Shown here in pieces: positions 46,545 through 55,556 of a DNA stretch of 64,000 nt; positions within the stretch are counted from its first letter, which is position 1, and each line of letters begins with the position of its first letter. A model generated the notes under the pieces. The model ran no database searches and was not told where the DNA came from. It saw only the letters and a program-made list of their open reading frames with translations. A program made the translations under genes and the position numbers. Source of the stretch: V1-33 sp039795165 (GTDB lineage Bacteria; Verrucomicrobiota; Verrucomicrobiia; Verrucomicrobiales; V1-33); NCBI GenBank assembly GCA_039795165.1, contig JBDKER010000011.1:1-64000 (forward strand), in the 5' to 3' direction.

Positions 46545-47564
46545 ATGCCTGCCCACCCCGTCATCCTTGCGATCGAAACGTCCTGCGACGAAACCGCCGC
46601 CGCCGTCTGCGATGCCCACGGCCACATCCTCGCCTCCCGCATCTCCTCCCAGATCCCGGAACACCAACCCTACGGCGGCGTCGTCCCGGAACTGGCCTCG
46701 CGCAACCACATGACCAGACTCCGGCCCGTCACCGAAGCCGTCCTCGCCGACGCCGACCTCCAGCTCGCCGACATCGACGCCTTCGCAGCCACCGCCGGAC
46801 CCGGCCTCGCCAGCTCCCTCCTCGTCGGTACCTCGGCCGCCAAAGCCCTCGCCCTCGCCTGCCACAAACCATTCCTCGCCATCAATCACCTCGAAGGCCA
46901 CCTCCTCTCCCCTTTCATCAGCCACCCCAAGGGCGTCCAACCCGGCGTCGCCCTCATCGCCAGCGGAGGACATACCCTCCTCATCAGCCTCATCGCCCCG
47001 CGCCAGTACCATATCCTCGGATCCACAAGAGACGACGCCGCCGGAGAAGCCTTCGACAAAGCCGGAAAAATGCTCGGTCTGCCCTACCCCGGCGGCCCGC
47101 AGATCGAAAAGCTCGCCCGCGCCGGCAACCCCGCCGCCTTCGCCTTCCCTCGCTCCATGATCGACAGCGGCGACCACTCGTTCTCCTTCAGCGGCCTCAA
47201 AACCAGCCTGCTCTACCTCCTTCCGCAGATCGCCAGCACGCTCCCCGGCAGCCTCCCGGACCTCTGCGCCAGCTTCCAGCAGGCCATCACCGATATCCTC
47301 GTCTCCAAAACCATCCGCGCCGCCAAAGCCCTCCACGCCGCATCCATCAGCCTGAGCGGCGGCGTCAGCTGCAACCTGCACCTCCGGGAATCTTTCTCCA
47401 AAGCCTGCCAGCAGGCCAGACTGCCATTCCACTGCGCCAGCCCACAGCACAGCACGGACAACGCCGCCATGATCGCCTACGCCGCCCTCCATCACCTGCT
47501 CGCCGGAGCCTCTTCCCCTCTCGAAGCAGATATCGACCCCAATCTCACCTTCGCTCCCCCATGA
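46545..47564 (+). CDS. tsaD: tRNA N6-adenosine threonylcarbamoyltransferase TsaD
   Basis: A 339-residue protein (Kae1/TsaD family) that transfers threonylcarbamoyl to A37 of tRNAs reading ANN codons. Landmarks: ILAIETSCDETAAAV at the N terminus, the metal-binding HLEGH (His115 and His119), and LPYPGGPQIEKLA. The C-terminal SLSGGVSCNLHLRE and the Asp in STDNAAMIAYA complete the ATPase-like site. Length is normal. The Met at 46545 is chosen because the family begins there; upstream residues are Pro-rich and unrelated. Its stop overlaps the DoxX-like gene by 4 bp. Confidence 0.96.
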   Translation: MPAHPVILAIETSCDETAAAVCDAHGHILASRISSQIPEHQPYGGVVPELASRNHMTRLRPVTEAVLADADLQLADIDAFAATAGPGLASSLLVGTSAAKALALACHKPFLAINHLEGHLLSPFISHPKGVQPGVALIASGGHTLLISLIAPRQYHILGSTRDDAAGEAFDKAGKMLGLPYPGGPQIEKLARAGNPAAFAFPRSMIDSGDHSFSFSGLKTSLLYLLPQIASTLPGSLPDLCASFQQAITDILVSKTIRAAKALHAASISLSGGVSCNLHLRESFSKACQQARLPFHCASPQHSTDNAAMIAYAALHHLLAGASSPLEADIDPNLTFAPP

Positions 47565-48022
47565 GCCAGGCCAACCCGCCCACCGCCCTCAGGGTCGCCA
47601 CCATCGCCGCCCGACTCATCCTCGCTGCCGTCTTCTTAGCGTCAGGTGCCCTCAAAGCCATCGACCCAGCCGCCTTCCTCATCGACATCCGCAGCTTCCA
47701 CATCCTCCCCGATCCATGGGCCGCATGGCTCGCCATGTGCCTCCCCTGGCTCGAAATCCTCACCGGAGCCGCCCTCCTCTCCGGCATCCTCGCCTCCGGG
47801 GCCTCATGGCTCGCCGCCCTCATGCTCACCACCTTCCTCGCCGCCATCGCCCGCTCCGCCTTCATCGGACTCGACATCAACTGCGGCTGCTTCGGATCCA
47901 GCAATTCCAGTTCTTCCTACCCCGCTCTCATCCTCCGCAACTCCGCCCTCCTCGCCCTGGCCGCCCTCCTCATCCGGACACAGCACCGCAACCTGCCCAA
48001 TATCCGAAAAACAGTAGCTTAA
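47561..48022 (+). CDS. DoxX/MauE-like membrane protein
   Basis: A 153-residue protein with four predicted membrane helices, matching the MauE/DoxX group. The first helix motif RLILAAVFLASGALKAIDPAAF and the WLAMCLPWLEILTGAALLSG segment are typical, and INCGCFGS is the Cys pair seen in MauE-like proteins linked to thiol redox chemistry. It probably acts in disulfide or quinone-linked redox at the inner membrane. It is translationally coupled to tsaD (ATGA). No partner thioredoxin is visible nearby. Confidence 0.85.
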   Translation: MSQANPPTALRVATIAARLILAAVFLASGALKAIDPAAFLIDIRSFHILPDPWAAWLAMCLPWLEILTGAALLSGILASGASWLAALMLTTFLAAIARSAFIGLDINCGCFGSSNSSSSYPALILRNSALLALAALLIRTQHRNLPNIRKTVA

Positions 48023-48131
48023 CACTGATTCATACGCACCAACCGCCCTTGACCACGCTTCTCTTTCCAGGATTCCCTGTCACGAAACCATCATAAGGAT
48101 GCGTTCCTGCATCCCCACCCGCTCCGCCGCC

Positions 48132-48800
48132 ATGAAAATCCTCATCGTAGAAGATGAACCCCGCACCGCCAGCGCCCTCGACCTCGGCCTCTCCGAATGC
48201 GGGTTCTCCGTCGAAGTCTCCTCCCGCGGCGATGAAGCCGTCGAACGCATCTGCGCCTCCGCCTTCGACGCCGTCGTCATGGACATCATGCTCCCAGGCA
48301 TGGACGGCCTCTCCGTAGTCAAACAACTCCGCCAGCGCTCCAACTCCACCCCCATCCTCCTCCTCTCCGCCCGCGGCGAAGTCAACCAGCGCATCGAAGG
48401 CCTCAACGCCGGAGCCGACGACTACGTCGCCAAACCCTTCGCCATGGGCGAAGTCGTCGCCCGCCTCCACGCCCTCACCCGGCGCGGCGGAGAAGCCAAA
48501 GCCATCCTCCTGCGCGTCGCAGACCTCTCCCTCGACGTCGCCTCCCGCGTCGCCTCCCGCGCCGGACGTCAGATCGACCTCAGTACCCGCGAATTCCGCC
48601 TCCTCGAAACCCTCATGCGCAACCAGGGCTCCGTCTGCCCAAGGTCCATGCTCCTCCAGGAAGTCTGGGAATACGACTTCGATCCCGGCACCAACCTCGT
48701 CGACGTCTACATCCGCAAACTCCGCGAGAAAGTCGATAATGGTTTCGACCGACAACTGCTTCACACAGCCCGCGGAATCGGCTATGTGATCCGGGAATGA
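48132..48800 (+). CDS. OmpR/PhoB-family response regulator
   Basis: A 222-residue response regulator. The receiver domain (1-115) has the acidic pair E7-D8, phosphoacceptor Asp51 in VVMDIMLPGMDG, and the conserved Lys in YVAKPF. The C-terminal winged helix (about 125-220) has LSTREFRLLETLMRN and RKLREKV, ending in HTARGIGYVIRE, the OmpR/PhoB hallmark. The ATG at 48132 is preferred over 48099. Its stop overlaps the kinase gene start by 4 bp, making a standard two-component operon. Closest in shape to CusR/CopR-type regulators, but the signal is unknown. Confidence 0.95.
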   Translation: MKILIVEDEPRTASALDLGLSECGFSVEVSSRGDEAVERICASAFDAVVMDIMLPGMDGLSVVKQLRQRSNSTPILLLSARGEVNQRIEGLNAGADDYVAKPFAMGEVVARLHALTRRGGEAKAILLRVADLSLDVASRVASRAGRQIDLSTREFRLLETLMRNQGSVCPRSMLLQEVWEYDFDPGTNLVDVYIRKLREKVDNGFDRQLLHTARGIGYVIRE

Positions 48801-49975
48801 CCGGCCCCGACGCCACTGCCCAGCAACCGCCCCCACGCGGGACGTCCTCTCTGCAGAGACGCCTCACGTTCATCCATTTCGCCCTCTTCAACATCGCCAT
48901 TCTCGTCACGATCTTCTTCGCGTGGCAGAATCTCTACATCCTCCCCAACAGCGATGACCCGGTGGAAGCATCGAAATCCCCGGTCGCCCAACTGAGCGAA
49001 ATCGTCATCAAATCCATCATCCCGCTCGCCGTCATCGACGTCATCAGCTGGCTCCTCATCCGCAGAACCTTCCGCCCGGTCCAGAATCTCATCAGCGCAG
49101 CGGAGAAACTCACCACGGAAAACCTCCACGCCCCCCTCCCCGTCACCGGCAGCGGCGACGAAGTGGACCGCCTCGCCTGGGTCCTCAATAACCTCACCTC
49201 CCGCCTCGCCGAATCGTTCGAACGCATCCGTGGCTTCACCCTCCACGCTTCCCACGAACTCAAAACTCCGCTGACGATCCTGCACACCGGGTTCGAACGC
49301 GCCCTCCTCAACCCCCAACTCTCGGAGGAGGAACGGGACCAGCTCCTCTCATGGCAGGACGAAACCCTCCGCCTCAACCGCATCGTCTCCGGCCTTTCCC
49401 TCCTCACCAGAGCCGATGCTCAGCAGGTCGTCCTCCAGCCGGAACCCGTCGAACTCAGCTCCCTTCTCCAGGACCTCGCCGAAGACACCGCAGCCCTCGG
49501 CCAGGCCTCCGATCTCAAGGTCACCTGCTCCATCCCACAGCCGGTCACCGTCTCCGCCGACCGCCACCGCCTCCGCCAGCTCTTCCTCAACCTCGCCGAC
49601 AACGCCGTCAAATACAACGAACCCGGCGGATCCGTGCGCATCAGCCTCAGCCGCTCAGCACGCGACGCCATCGTCGAAATCACCAACTCCGGCCCCGGCA
49701 TCCCACCGGAATCCATGCCCAGCATCTTCGAAAGGTTCTACCGCGGCCCCGAAAACCAAAGCCGCCGCATCGATGGCTCCGGCCTCGGCCTCAGCATCGC
49801 TAAATGGATCGCCGACGCCCACCACGGATCCCTCTCCGCTCAGTCGGATCACGGCCTCACCACCCTGACCCTCCGGCTGCCCCTCGCCCCCGAAAAAACC
49901 ACCTCCGCAGCCTCCCCGCACGCCGCCCACCCATCACAAGCCAGCGCAACCGGTCCAGCAATCCCGCGCCACTGA
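48797..49975 (+). CDS. Sensor histidine kinase
   Basis: A 392-residue membrane kinase. Two transmembrane helices (about 25-45 and 74-90) bracket a short periplasmic loop; a HAMP domain (about 90-142) follows, then the phosphoacceptor box LHASHELKTPLTIL with His153 and the HATPase domain (N box LNLADNAVKYNE, G1 EITNSGPGIPP, F box FERFYRG, G2 GSGLGLSIAKWI). The C-terminal tail past about 360 is Ala/Ser/Pro-rich. It should phosphorylate the regulator encoded just upstream. The small sensor loop suggests it reads membrane or metal stress rather than a large ligand, but that is inference. Confidence 0.95.
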   Translation: MTGPDATAQQPPPRGTSSLQRRLTFIHFALFNIAILVTIFFAWQNLYILPNSDDPVEASKSPVAQLSEIVIKSIIPLAVIDVISWLLIRRTFRPVQNLISAAEKLTTENLHAPLPVTGSGDEVDRLAWVLNNLTSRLAESFERIRGFTLHASHELKTPLTILHTGFERALLNPQLSEEERDQLLSWQDETLRLNRIVSGLSLLTRADAQQVVLQPEPVELSSLLQDLAEDTAALGQASDLKVTCSIPQPVTVSADRHRLRQLFLNLADNAVKYNEPGGSVRISLSRSARDAIVEITNSGPGIPPESMPSIFERFYRGPENQSRRIDGSGLGLSIAKWIADAHHGSLSAQSDHGLTTLTLRLPLAPEKTTSAASPHAAHPSQASATGPAIPRH

Positions 49976-50115
49976 TTTCACCAGACACCCACCGGAAAAA
50001 CCGTCATTCCGGACACCGGAAACCTTGCACTTTTCCACGGACCCGGCAGCATGTCGGTTCCCGACCGCGTCTTCCCAGCCGGTTCCGGGCCTCCACCAAC
50101 CGACTCTCCACTTCG

Positions 50116-51222
50116 ATGATCCCCGGCCAGCGATCCTCGGAATCCCTCCAGTTCCGCTGCCCCCAGTGCAGCACCCTCCTGCAGATTCCCACGGAACTCG
50201 CAGGAACCAAAGGATCGTGCCCCACCTGCTCCACTATCCTCACCGCCCCCTCCCTGCCAGCCCCCCCCGCAAAGCCCCCCGCCCCCTCAACCGCGCCACC
50301 CACGCCCGGGAATCCACCCGCCTCCAGCGAAACCGTTCCGCCGGCAGTTCCCCGCTCGGGAATCTTCCGCCCGAGACGCCGCCGCTGGATCGACTTCTCC
50401 ATCGCCGCCGGAACCGCCGCACTGGTCGCCGGAACCGCATGGGTCTCCAGCATCGGACAAACCCAGCCACGCCCCGGGAATGCCACGCTGCCAACCCACT
50501 TCCCCGGACTCATCTCGAGAGAAGATTCCCCCGACCGCGTCCGGCGCGCGGAAGCCTCCGCGCTCGCCAGCGCCTGCCTCGAACAGATCGCTGCCAACCC
50601 GTCATCCTCTGCCCTCACCCTGCCAGCCCCGGAAGGCTTCCCTCCCGGACCAGCCATTCCCCCCGACATCCCCACCGCCGAACTCACCACCACCGGACTC
50701 CGCCGCATCCCCGGCTCGGACCGCTACTTCATCATTCTCCAGAACCGCAAAGATCCCCGCAGCTTCCTCATCGAGGAAACCAGCGACGGCCCCCGCCTCC
50801 ACACCGCCGCCCTCGCCCAGCAGATCAGCAATTCCCCCGCCGGACGCCTCCGCGATTATCCCTCCACACCCCACGAAACCCCGCTCCACGCCTACGTGCT
50901 CATCCGCGAAGCCTCCCCGCAGACCGATCTCGCCGAACGCGCCGCCAAACCAGGCATCGGTGGATGGCAACTCGTGGAAATCGCCGACCCCTTCGCCCAC
51001 GATTCCCCTTTCTCGTTCGTCGCCTGCCTCGACCCAGCCTCTCCCGCCGGCCAGACCTTCGCACGCTGCCAATCCCAAGGCTCATGGAATCCTGCCGTCG
51101 TCCGCCTGCGCTGGCATACCGGCGGCTCAACCGACTTCGTGGAACTCGCCGCATTCCTCCCTTCCACATGGACGTGCCAGCCCACCCGCTCAGACACACG
51201 GGCCACCCAGACGACCCCATGA
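50116..51222 (+). CDS. Zinc-ribbon membrane-anchored hypothetical
   Basis: A 368-residue protein. An N-terminal zinc ribbon has four Cys (FRCPQCSTLL ... GSCPTCSTIL) followed by a Pro/Ala-rich linker, a basic stretch (RPRRRRW), and one transmembrane helix (IDFSIAAGTAALVAGTAWV). The remainder, about 200 residues, is presumably extracytoplasmic and unassigned. This arrangement (ribbon, linker, single helix, unknown domain) is frequent in Verrucomicrobia and Planctomycetes. Its stop overlaps deoC by 4 bp. The start at 50116 places the ribbon at the beginning; upstream frame is in the kinase gene shadow. Confidence 0.7.
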   Translation: MIPGQRSSESLQFRCPQCSTLLQIPTELAGTKGSCPTCSTILTAPSLPAPPAKPPAPSTAPPTPGNPPASSETVPPAVPRSGIFRPRRRRWIDFSIAAGTAALVAGTAWVSSIGQTQPRPGNATLPTHFPGLISREDSPDRVRRAEASALASACLEQIAANPSSSALTLPAPEGFPPGPAIPPDIPTAELTTTGLRRIPGSDRYFIILQNRKDPRSFLIEETSDGPRLHTAALAQQISNSPAGRLRDYPSTPHETPLHAYVLIREASPQTDLAERAAKPGIGGWQLVEIADPFAHDSPFSFVACLDPASPAGQTFARCQSQGSWNPAVVRLRWHTGGSTDFVELAAFLPSTWTCQPTRSDTRATQTTP

Positions 51223-52151
51223 CCATCCTCGTCAAGCCATCCCCTCGCCTGCAGAAGCCCCCGTTCTCGCTCTCCCCTCCCTCCGTCGACGCCGCCGGCC
51301 TCGCCGAACGCGTCGGCGTCTTCACCCGCCGCAGCATCAAGAACGAAGCCAAGGCAGCAGGCCTCCGCCTCGCCGTGGCCATGATGGACCTCACCACCCT
51401 CGAAGGAGCCGATACCGAAGGGAAAGTCCAGCACCTCTGCGCCAAAGCCCGCCAGCCCATGGACGATCACTACGGCTGCCCTCAGGTCGCCGCCGTCTGC
51501 GTCTACCCGCCTTTCGTCAGTACCGCCCTCAAGGCACTCGCAGGCACCCCCATCAGGGTCGCCAGTGTCGCCACCGCCTTCCCCAGCGGTAAAGCCCCCC
51601 TCCAGACACGCCTCGCCGAAGTCCGCCACGCCGTCGCCGACGGAGCCCACGAAATCGATATGGTCATCGACCGCGGTGCCTTCCTCTCCGGCCAATACAG
51701 CCGCGTCTTCGACGAAATCGCCGCCGTCCACGCCGCCTGCGGCCAGGCCCACCTCAAGGTCATCCTCGAAACCGGCGAACTCCAGACACCTGACAATATC
51801 CGCCTCGCCAGCGACCTCGCCATCCACGCCGGGGCCCACTTCATCAAAACCAGTACCGGAAAAGTCCAGCCCGCCGCCACCCTCCCAGTCACCCTCATCA
51901 TGCTCGAAGCCATCCGGGACCACTTCCATGCCACCGGAAAAATGGTCGGCATGAAGCCCGCAGGTGGCATCCGCACCGCCAAGGAAGCCCTCCAGTACCT
52001 CGTCATGGTCCGCGAAACCCTCGGTGCCGCATGGCTCACCCCGGAGTGGTTCCGCTTCGGTGCCAGCAGCCTCCTCACCGACGTCACCATGCAGATCGCC
52101 AAACTCTCCGACGGCACCTACCAGCGAGCCTCGGAAGTCCCCCTTCCCTGA
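51219..52151 (+). CDS. deoC: Deoxyribose-phosphate aldolase
   Basis: A 310-residue class I aldolase cleaving 2-deoxyribose 5-phosphate to glyceraldehyde 3-phosphate and acetaldehyde in nucleoside catabolism. The Schiff-base Lys lies in FIKTSTGKVQ; other active-site regions are HEIDMVIDRGAFLSG and MVGMKPAGGIRTAKEAL. The N-terminal 35-40 residues extend beyond the bacterial norm, as in the longer animal/actinobacterial-like forms. Translationally coupled to the upstream zinc-ribbon gene by a 4-bp overlap. Other deo genes are not seen here. Confidence 0.95.
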   Translation: MTILVKPSPRLQKPPFSLSPPSVDAAGLAERVGVFTRRSIKNEAKAAGLRLAVAMMDLTTLEGADTEGKVQHLCAKARQPMDDHYGCPQVAAVCVYPPFVSTALKALAGTPIRVASVATAFPSGKAPLQTRLAEVRHAVADGAHEIDMVIDRGAFLSGQYSRVFDEIAAVHAACGQAHLKVILETGELQTPDNIRLASDLAIHAGAHFIKTSTGKVQPAATLPVTLIMLEAIRDHFHATGKMVGMKPAGGIRTAKEALQYLVMVRETLGAAWLTPEWFRFGASSLLTDVTMQIAKLSDGTYQRASEVPLP

Positions 52152-52190
52152 CACTTTCCCATGAATCAGACAGAACCCAGAACCCCTGCC

Positions 52191-52892
52191 ATGAAACCAA
52201 CCCTACTCCACATCTCCCTCATCACAACCTTCCTCGCCGCCGCCGCCACGGCCGGCGACAGCCCCTTCAATGGCAAGGACACCTCTGGCTGGGAAGTCAA
52301 GAAACGCGACGGCCACAGCTCCGCATGGACCGTCGGCGCACCCGCCCCGGACTCCGCCAACCAAGGCATCCTCGCCGTCAAACCCGGCGGCGACGCCCTC
52401 GTCAATGCCGTCCCAGGCCACGGCAAAGGCATCGATATCCACTCGACCGCCACATGGGGCGACGCCCGCATCGAACTCGAAGTCATGGTCCCCAAAGGCT
52501 CGAACAGCGGCATCTACGTCATGGGCGAATACGAGGTCCAGGTCTTCGACAGCTTCGGCAAAACCGACCCCGGCCCCGGCGACATGGGCGGCATCTACGG
52601 TGCCAGCGCGCCCAGACTGAATGCCTCCACCGCCCCAGGCTCATGGCAGAAATATGTCATCGACTTCCAAGCCCCCCGCTTCGACGCCGCAGGAAAGAAA
52701 ACCGCCAACGCCAAGTTCCTGAAAATCGAACTCAACGGCAAGGTCATCCACGAAAACATCGAAGTCGCCGGCCCAACCCCGGGCGGCCTCTCGGGCAAGG
52801 AAGCCCCCACCGGCCCCATCCTCTTCCAGGGAGACCACGGACCCGTCGCCTACCGCGCCATCAAAGTCTCGGATCTCCCGAAACAACCCTGA
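52191..52892 (+). CDS. Secreted DUF1080 (3-keto-disaccharide hydrolase-like) protein
   Basis: A 233-residue exported protein of DUF1080, a concanavalin-like family related to 3-keto-disaccharide hydrolases and very abundant in PVC bacteria. A signal peptide (MKPTLLHISLITTFLAAAATAG) precedes FNGKDTSGWEVKKRD, then the typical ARIELEVMVPKGSNSGIYVMGEYEVQVFDSFG core and GPILFQGDHGPVAYRAIKV end. Start at 52191 is preferred because it begins the signal; an ATG at 52161 is also possible. A second DUF1080 gene lies at 61070. Confidence 0.9.
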   Translation: MKPTLLHISLITTFLAAAATAGDSPFNGKDTSGWEVKKRDGHSSAWTVGAPAPDSANQGILAVKPGGDALVNAVPGHGKGIDIHSTATWGDARIELEVMVPKGSNSGIYVMGEYEVQVFDSFGKTDPGPGDMGGIYGASAPRLNASTAPGSWQKYVIDFQAPRFDAAGKKTANAKFLKIELNGKVIHENIEVAGPTPGGLSGKEAPTGPILFQGDHGPVAYRAIKVSDLPKQP

Positions 52893-52943
52893 GGAACCCG
52901 CCCACTCAAGGCAGCATCCGCATCCCGCACACCCAGCGGCCGC

Positions 52944-53825
52944 TCAGCGAGGAACTCGCCGGGCGAGCCGCTGGTTGTAGTGAATCGACGCCTTCAGCGA
53001 CTTGATCCGCGCCACAATCGGCCGGAATGACCCCAGAATCTGCTGAATCTGCGGGTCGCGGCTATCAAGATGCCGGCTCAGAAACTGACCAATCAGAAAG
53101 CTGATCTCCCCCTTGCGCGTCTCCACCGCTCCAATCCGCGCGGACAACTCGGCTATGTACTTCGACCGCTTCCCGATCTCGGACACCAGTTCCTTCGTCT
53201 CGACCTTCAGTTGATCCCGCCGCGCGGCCACATCCGCCTCGACCTGCTGCACTCCCTGCTCAAGCCGCTCCACATCAGATTCCAGCCGCGCAATCTCCGC
53301 CAGATCTTTCGTGTGCTCATCCTTGAGACGCACAAGAGTCGACCGCGTCTTCTCGACCTCGGGAGCATATTCCTCCCCGCGCTTCTTGAGGACTTCAAGC
53401 TTGGCCTTAAGGCTCGTGAACCGCCGACGCGTCTCCCCATCCCGCTCCTTCACCGCCTCCACTTCGTTCATGATCTCCACAGCCTTGTCCATCAGCTCTT
53501 TCCTGCGCACCTGAATCGCCTCGATGTGACGCTCGGCCACGTCCTCGATCGCATACAGCCGATCCTTGGCCTCTTCGTTCTCCTCCGTAAGCCGCTCGGA
53601 CTCCGCAACCATCTTCTTCTGCCGCTCATCCAGATCACTCAGCTGCCAGTACTCCCCGGAAACCTCATCGACCTGTTCCATCGACGGCCACGCCAGCTTT
53701 CCCAACAGGTCCTGCGCCTCCGCCAGCAACTGCGTCTCGCGCGTCACCGCACTCCAGCGCGCCCGCTCCTGCTTGATGCCGAACTGCCACGCAAGGCGGC
53801 GCATGAAGAATCCAAGAGCGTTCAT
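52944..53825 (-). CDS. Coiled-coil protein of unknown function
   Basis: About 293 residues, dominated by long heptad-rich helices (about 50-250: LDERQKKMVAESERLTEENE, LESDVERLEQGVQQVEADVA), with a hydrophobic amphipathic N terminus (MNALGFFMRRLAWQFGIKQE). No enzymatic motif is seen. It could be a structural or scaffold protein. The start is uncertain: ATG 53825 is preferred; a TTG at 53873 extends the frame. It lies 63 bp downstream of the CHASE2-like gene on the same strand. Confidence 0.65.
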   Translation of the reverse strand: MNALGFFMRRLAWQFGIKQERARWSAVTRETQLLAEAQDLLGKLAWPSMEQVDEVSGEYWQLSDLDERQKKMVAESERLTEENEEAKDRLYAIEDVAERHIEAIQVRRKELMDKAVEIMNEVEAVKERDGETRRRFTSLKAKLEVLKKRGEEYAPEVEKTRSTLVRLKDEHTKDLAEIARLESDVERLEQGVQQVEADVAARRDQLKVETKELVSEIGKRSKYIAELSARIGAVETRKGEISFLIGQFLSRHLDSRDPQIQQILGSFRPIVARIKSLKASIHYNQRLARRVPR

Positions 53826-53936
53826 CCGAGGGGGGAAAAATCTGAAATCAAACCAATCAGCAACAGCCTTCAATATGGCCCGGACGCCGCCACCCTGTCA
53901 AACAGCATTGCACCACGCAGCAACGCACGGACAACC

Positions 53937-55556
53937 TCACCGCCGCTTCCGCTTCTTTCTGCCGCCGGAATTCCGGACGCCGGATCCCCTCGCCACCCCA
54001 GGAACCTCCCCACCCGCCGCATCTCCCTGATTCTCAGATGCGAAAACCTCTCCAGGAGACTCTGGCGGCGTCTCTACCCCCTCCACGGACTCCACCCCGG
54101 ACTCAGGCCCCGCAGCAGTATCCTCCACCGGAACCTGCCCCGGACCCACAGCCGGATCCGCCTCCGGTGACAATTCCCCACTCACCAACTCCGGCACCCC
54201 CGCCTCCGGCTCAAGGACGTCAGCCCCACCAACAACCTCGATTCCTTCGGCCGTATCCACCGGCACACTTCCCCCGCCGGCATCGCCTTCGGCCGCATCC
54301 GGTCCCGCCGCCACTTCACAGATGACCCGACCGGCCCGTGGCAGCAGAAACGCCAGCAGCCCAGCCAGCGCCAGCAGGCCAGCCGCAGGCACCGCCGGAA
54401 ACCACTCCCCCTCCACATGAAAGCGATGCCAGCCAGCCGCCGCCAGGGAGGCCGCCACCGCAGAAATCCCCGGGAGCACCAGCCAGCGCGGCCAGTGAAT
54501 CAGCCAGGCTCCCGCCAGCAGCGCCATGCCCGCCACCATCCACTGAGACCGCGTCTCCGCCGGCTTCACGGAGTGGCCCGTCTGAATCACCGCGACCGCC
54601 TGCGCCATCACCGCCGACGGAGAAACCCGCTCACCGTTCCCCAGCACCAACCGACGTCCCACCTCATCGTCTTCCCCCAGCCACAGCAGTAATTCCGGCA
54701 ACCGCCCCAGCAGTTCACGCTCTCCCGGAGTCACCACGGCCTCCACCTGTTCCCGCGGCAAGGCAAATACATCGGCACCGAACGACGGTACCTCCGGAGC
54801 AAATGGCCGATGATACGTGAATCCTCCCGCCGCATCGATGGGAATGCGGATGGACTTTCCAAGCTCCACCACCACCCCGGGAACCACACGCACATCCCCT
54901 CCCGAAACCCCCAGCCACTCCATGACCGCACGCAGCACCACCGCCGGCACCACCCGATCCCCCACCCGCATCAGCAAAGGCACCCGGCAGTTCTCCCCAT
55001 CGACCGAAACCCGGTCCCCCTTCTTTCCCAGATCCAACTCGCCCGCACCGGGCGCACCCGGCAAAGCCAGCGGCAGCACCCTCCCAATCGCAGGAATCCC
55101 GTCCGCCGACCCCTCACAGGCGAGCACCGGCCAATCCGATCCCAATTCCCCCGCGCCACCCGGAGCCACCGCCGAAACCGGAGCCGCCACCGTCAGCACG
55201 CCGACCTCCCGTGCCGCGTCCGCCAGCCCAGCCGTCCCCGGCCCCACCACCCCACTGCCCACCACGGTCTGCCGCGGACGGTAATCCTTCAGATTCTGCA
55301 GCAGCACCTGCCAATCACCCTGACTAAGCGGCCATTCTTCAAATACCCGTTCTTCCCGGTCCCGGTCATCCAGCCGACCCAGCACCACGGCAGCTGGCCC
55401 GCCAGCCACCGGCCCACCCGACCACGGATGCCGCGCCATCAGGTTCCGCTGCCGGCCATCCCAGTGCGCAAAGGTGCCCCGCTCCTGCTCCCGCAGCAGC
55501 AGCAACCCCAGAATCCCGCCGCACAACAGCCACAGCAGCGTGTTGCGGATCCTCAC
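53937..55556 (-). CDS. CHASE2-like extracytoplasmic sensor membrane protein
   Basis: A 539-residue membrane protein. The GTG start at 55556 is supported because it overlaps the upstream kinase stop (GTGA), and it places a signal-anchor helix (NTLLWLLCGGILGLLLL, about 5-21) right at the N terminus. The extracytoplasmic part resembles CHASE2 (AVVLGRLDDRDREERVFEEW ... WQVLLQNLKDYRPR, then YHRPFAPEVPSFGADVFALP). Two to three more helices (about 355-440) end the domain, and the last 100 residues are acidic Gly/Pro/Glu-rich with a Lys/Arg tip (GGRKKRKRR). There is no kinase or cyclase output domain, so the signal might pass through the tail or a partner. Confidence 0.65.
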   Translation of the reverse strand: MRIRNTLLWLLCGGILGLLLLREQERGTFAHWDGRQRNLMARHPWSGGPVAGGPAAVVLGRLDDRDREERVFEEWPLSQGDWQVLLQNLKDYRPRQTVVGSGVVGPGTAGLADAAREVGVLTVAAPVSAVAPGGAGELGSDWPVLACEGSADGIPAIGRVLPLALPGAPGAGELDLGKKGDRVSVDGENCRVPLLMRVGDRVVPAVVLRAVMEWLGVSGGDVRVVPGVVVELGKSIRIPIDAAGGFTYHRPFAPEVPSFGADVFALPREQVEAVVTPGERELLGRLPELLLWLGEDDEVGRRLVLGNGERVSPSAVMAQAVAVIQTGHSVKPAETRSQWMVAGMALLAGAWLIHWPRWLVLPGISAVAASLAAAGWHRFHVEGEWFPAVPAAGLLALAGLLAFLLPRAGRVICEVAAGPDAAEGDAGGGSVPVDTAEGIEVVGGADVLEPEAGVPELVSGELSPEADPAVGPGQVPVEDTAAGPESGVESVEGVETPPESPGEVFASENQGDAAGGEVPGVARGSGVRNSGGRKKRKRR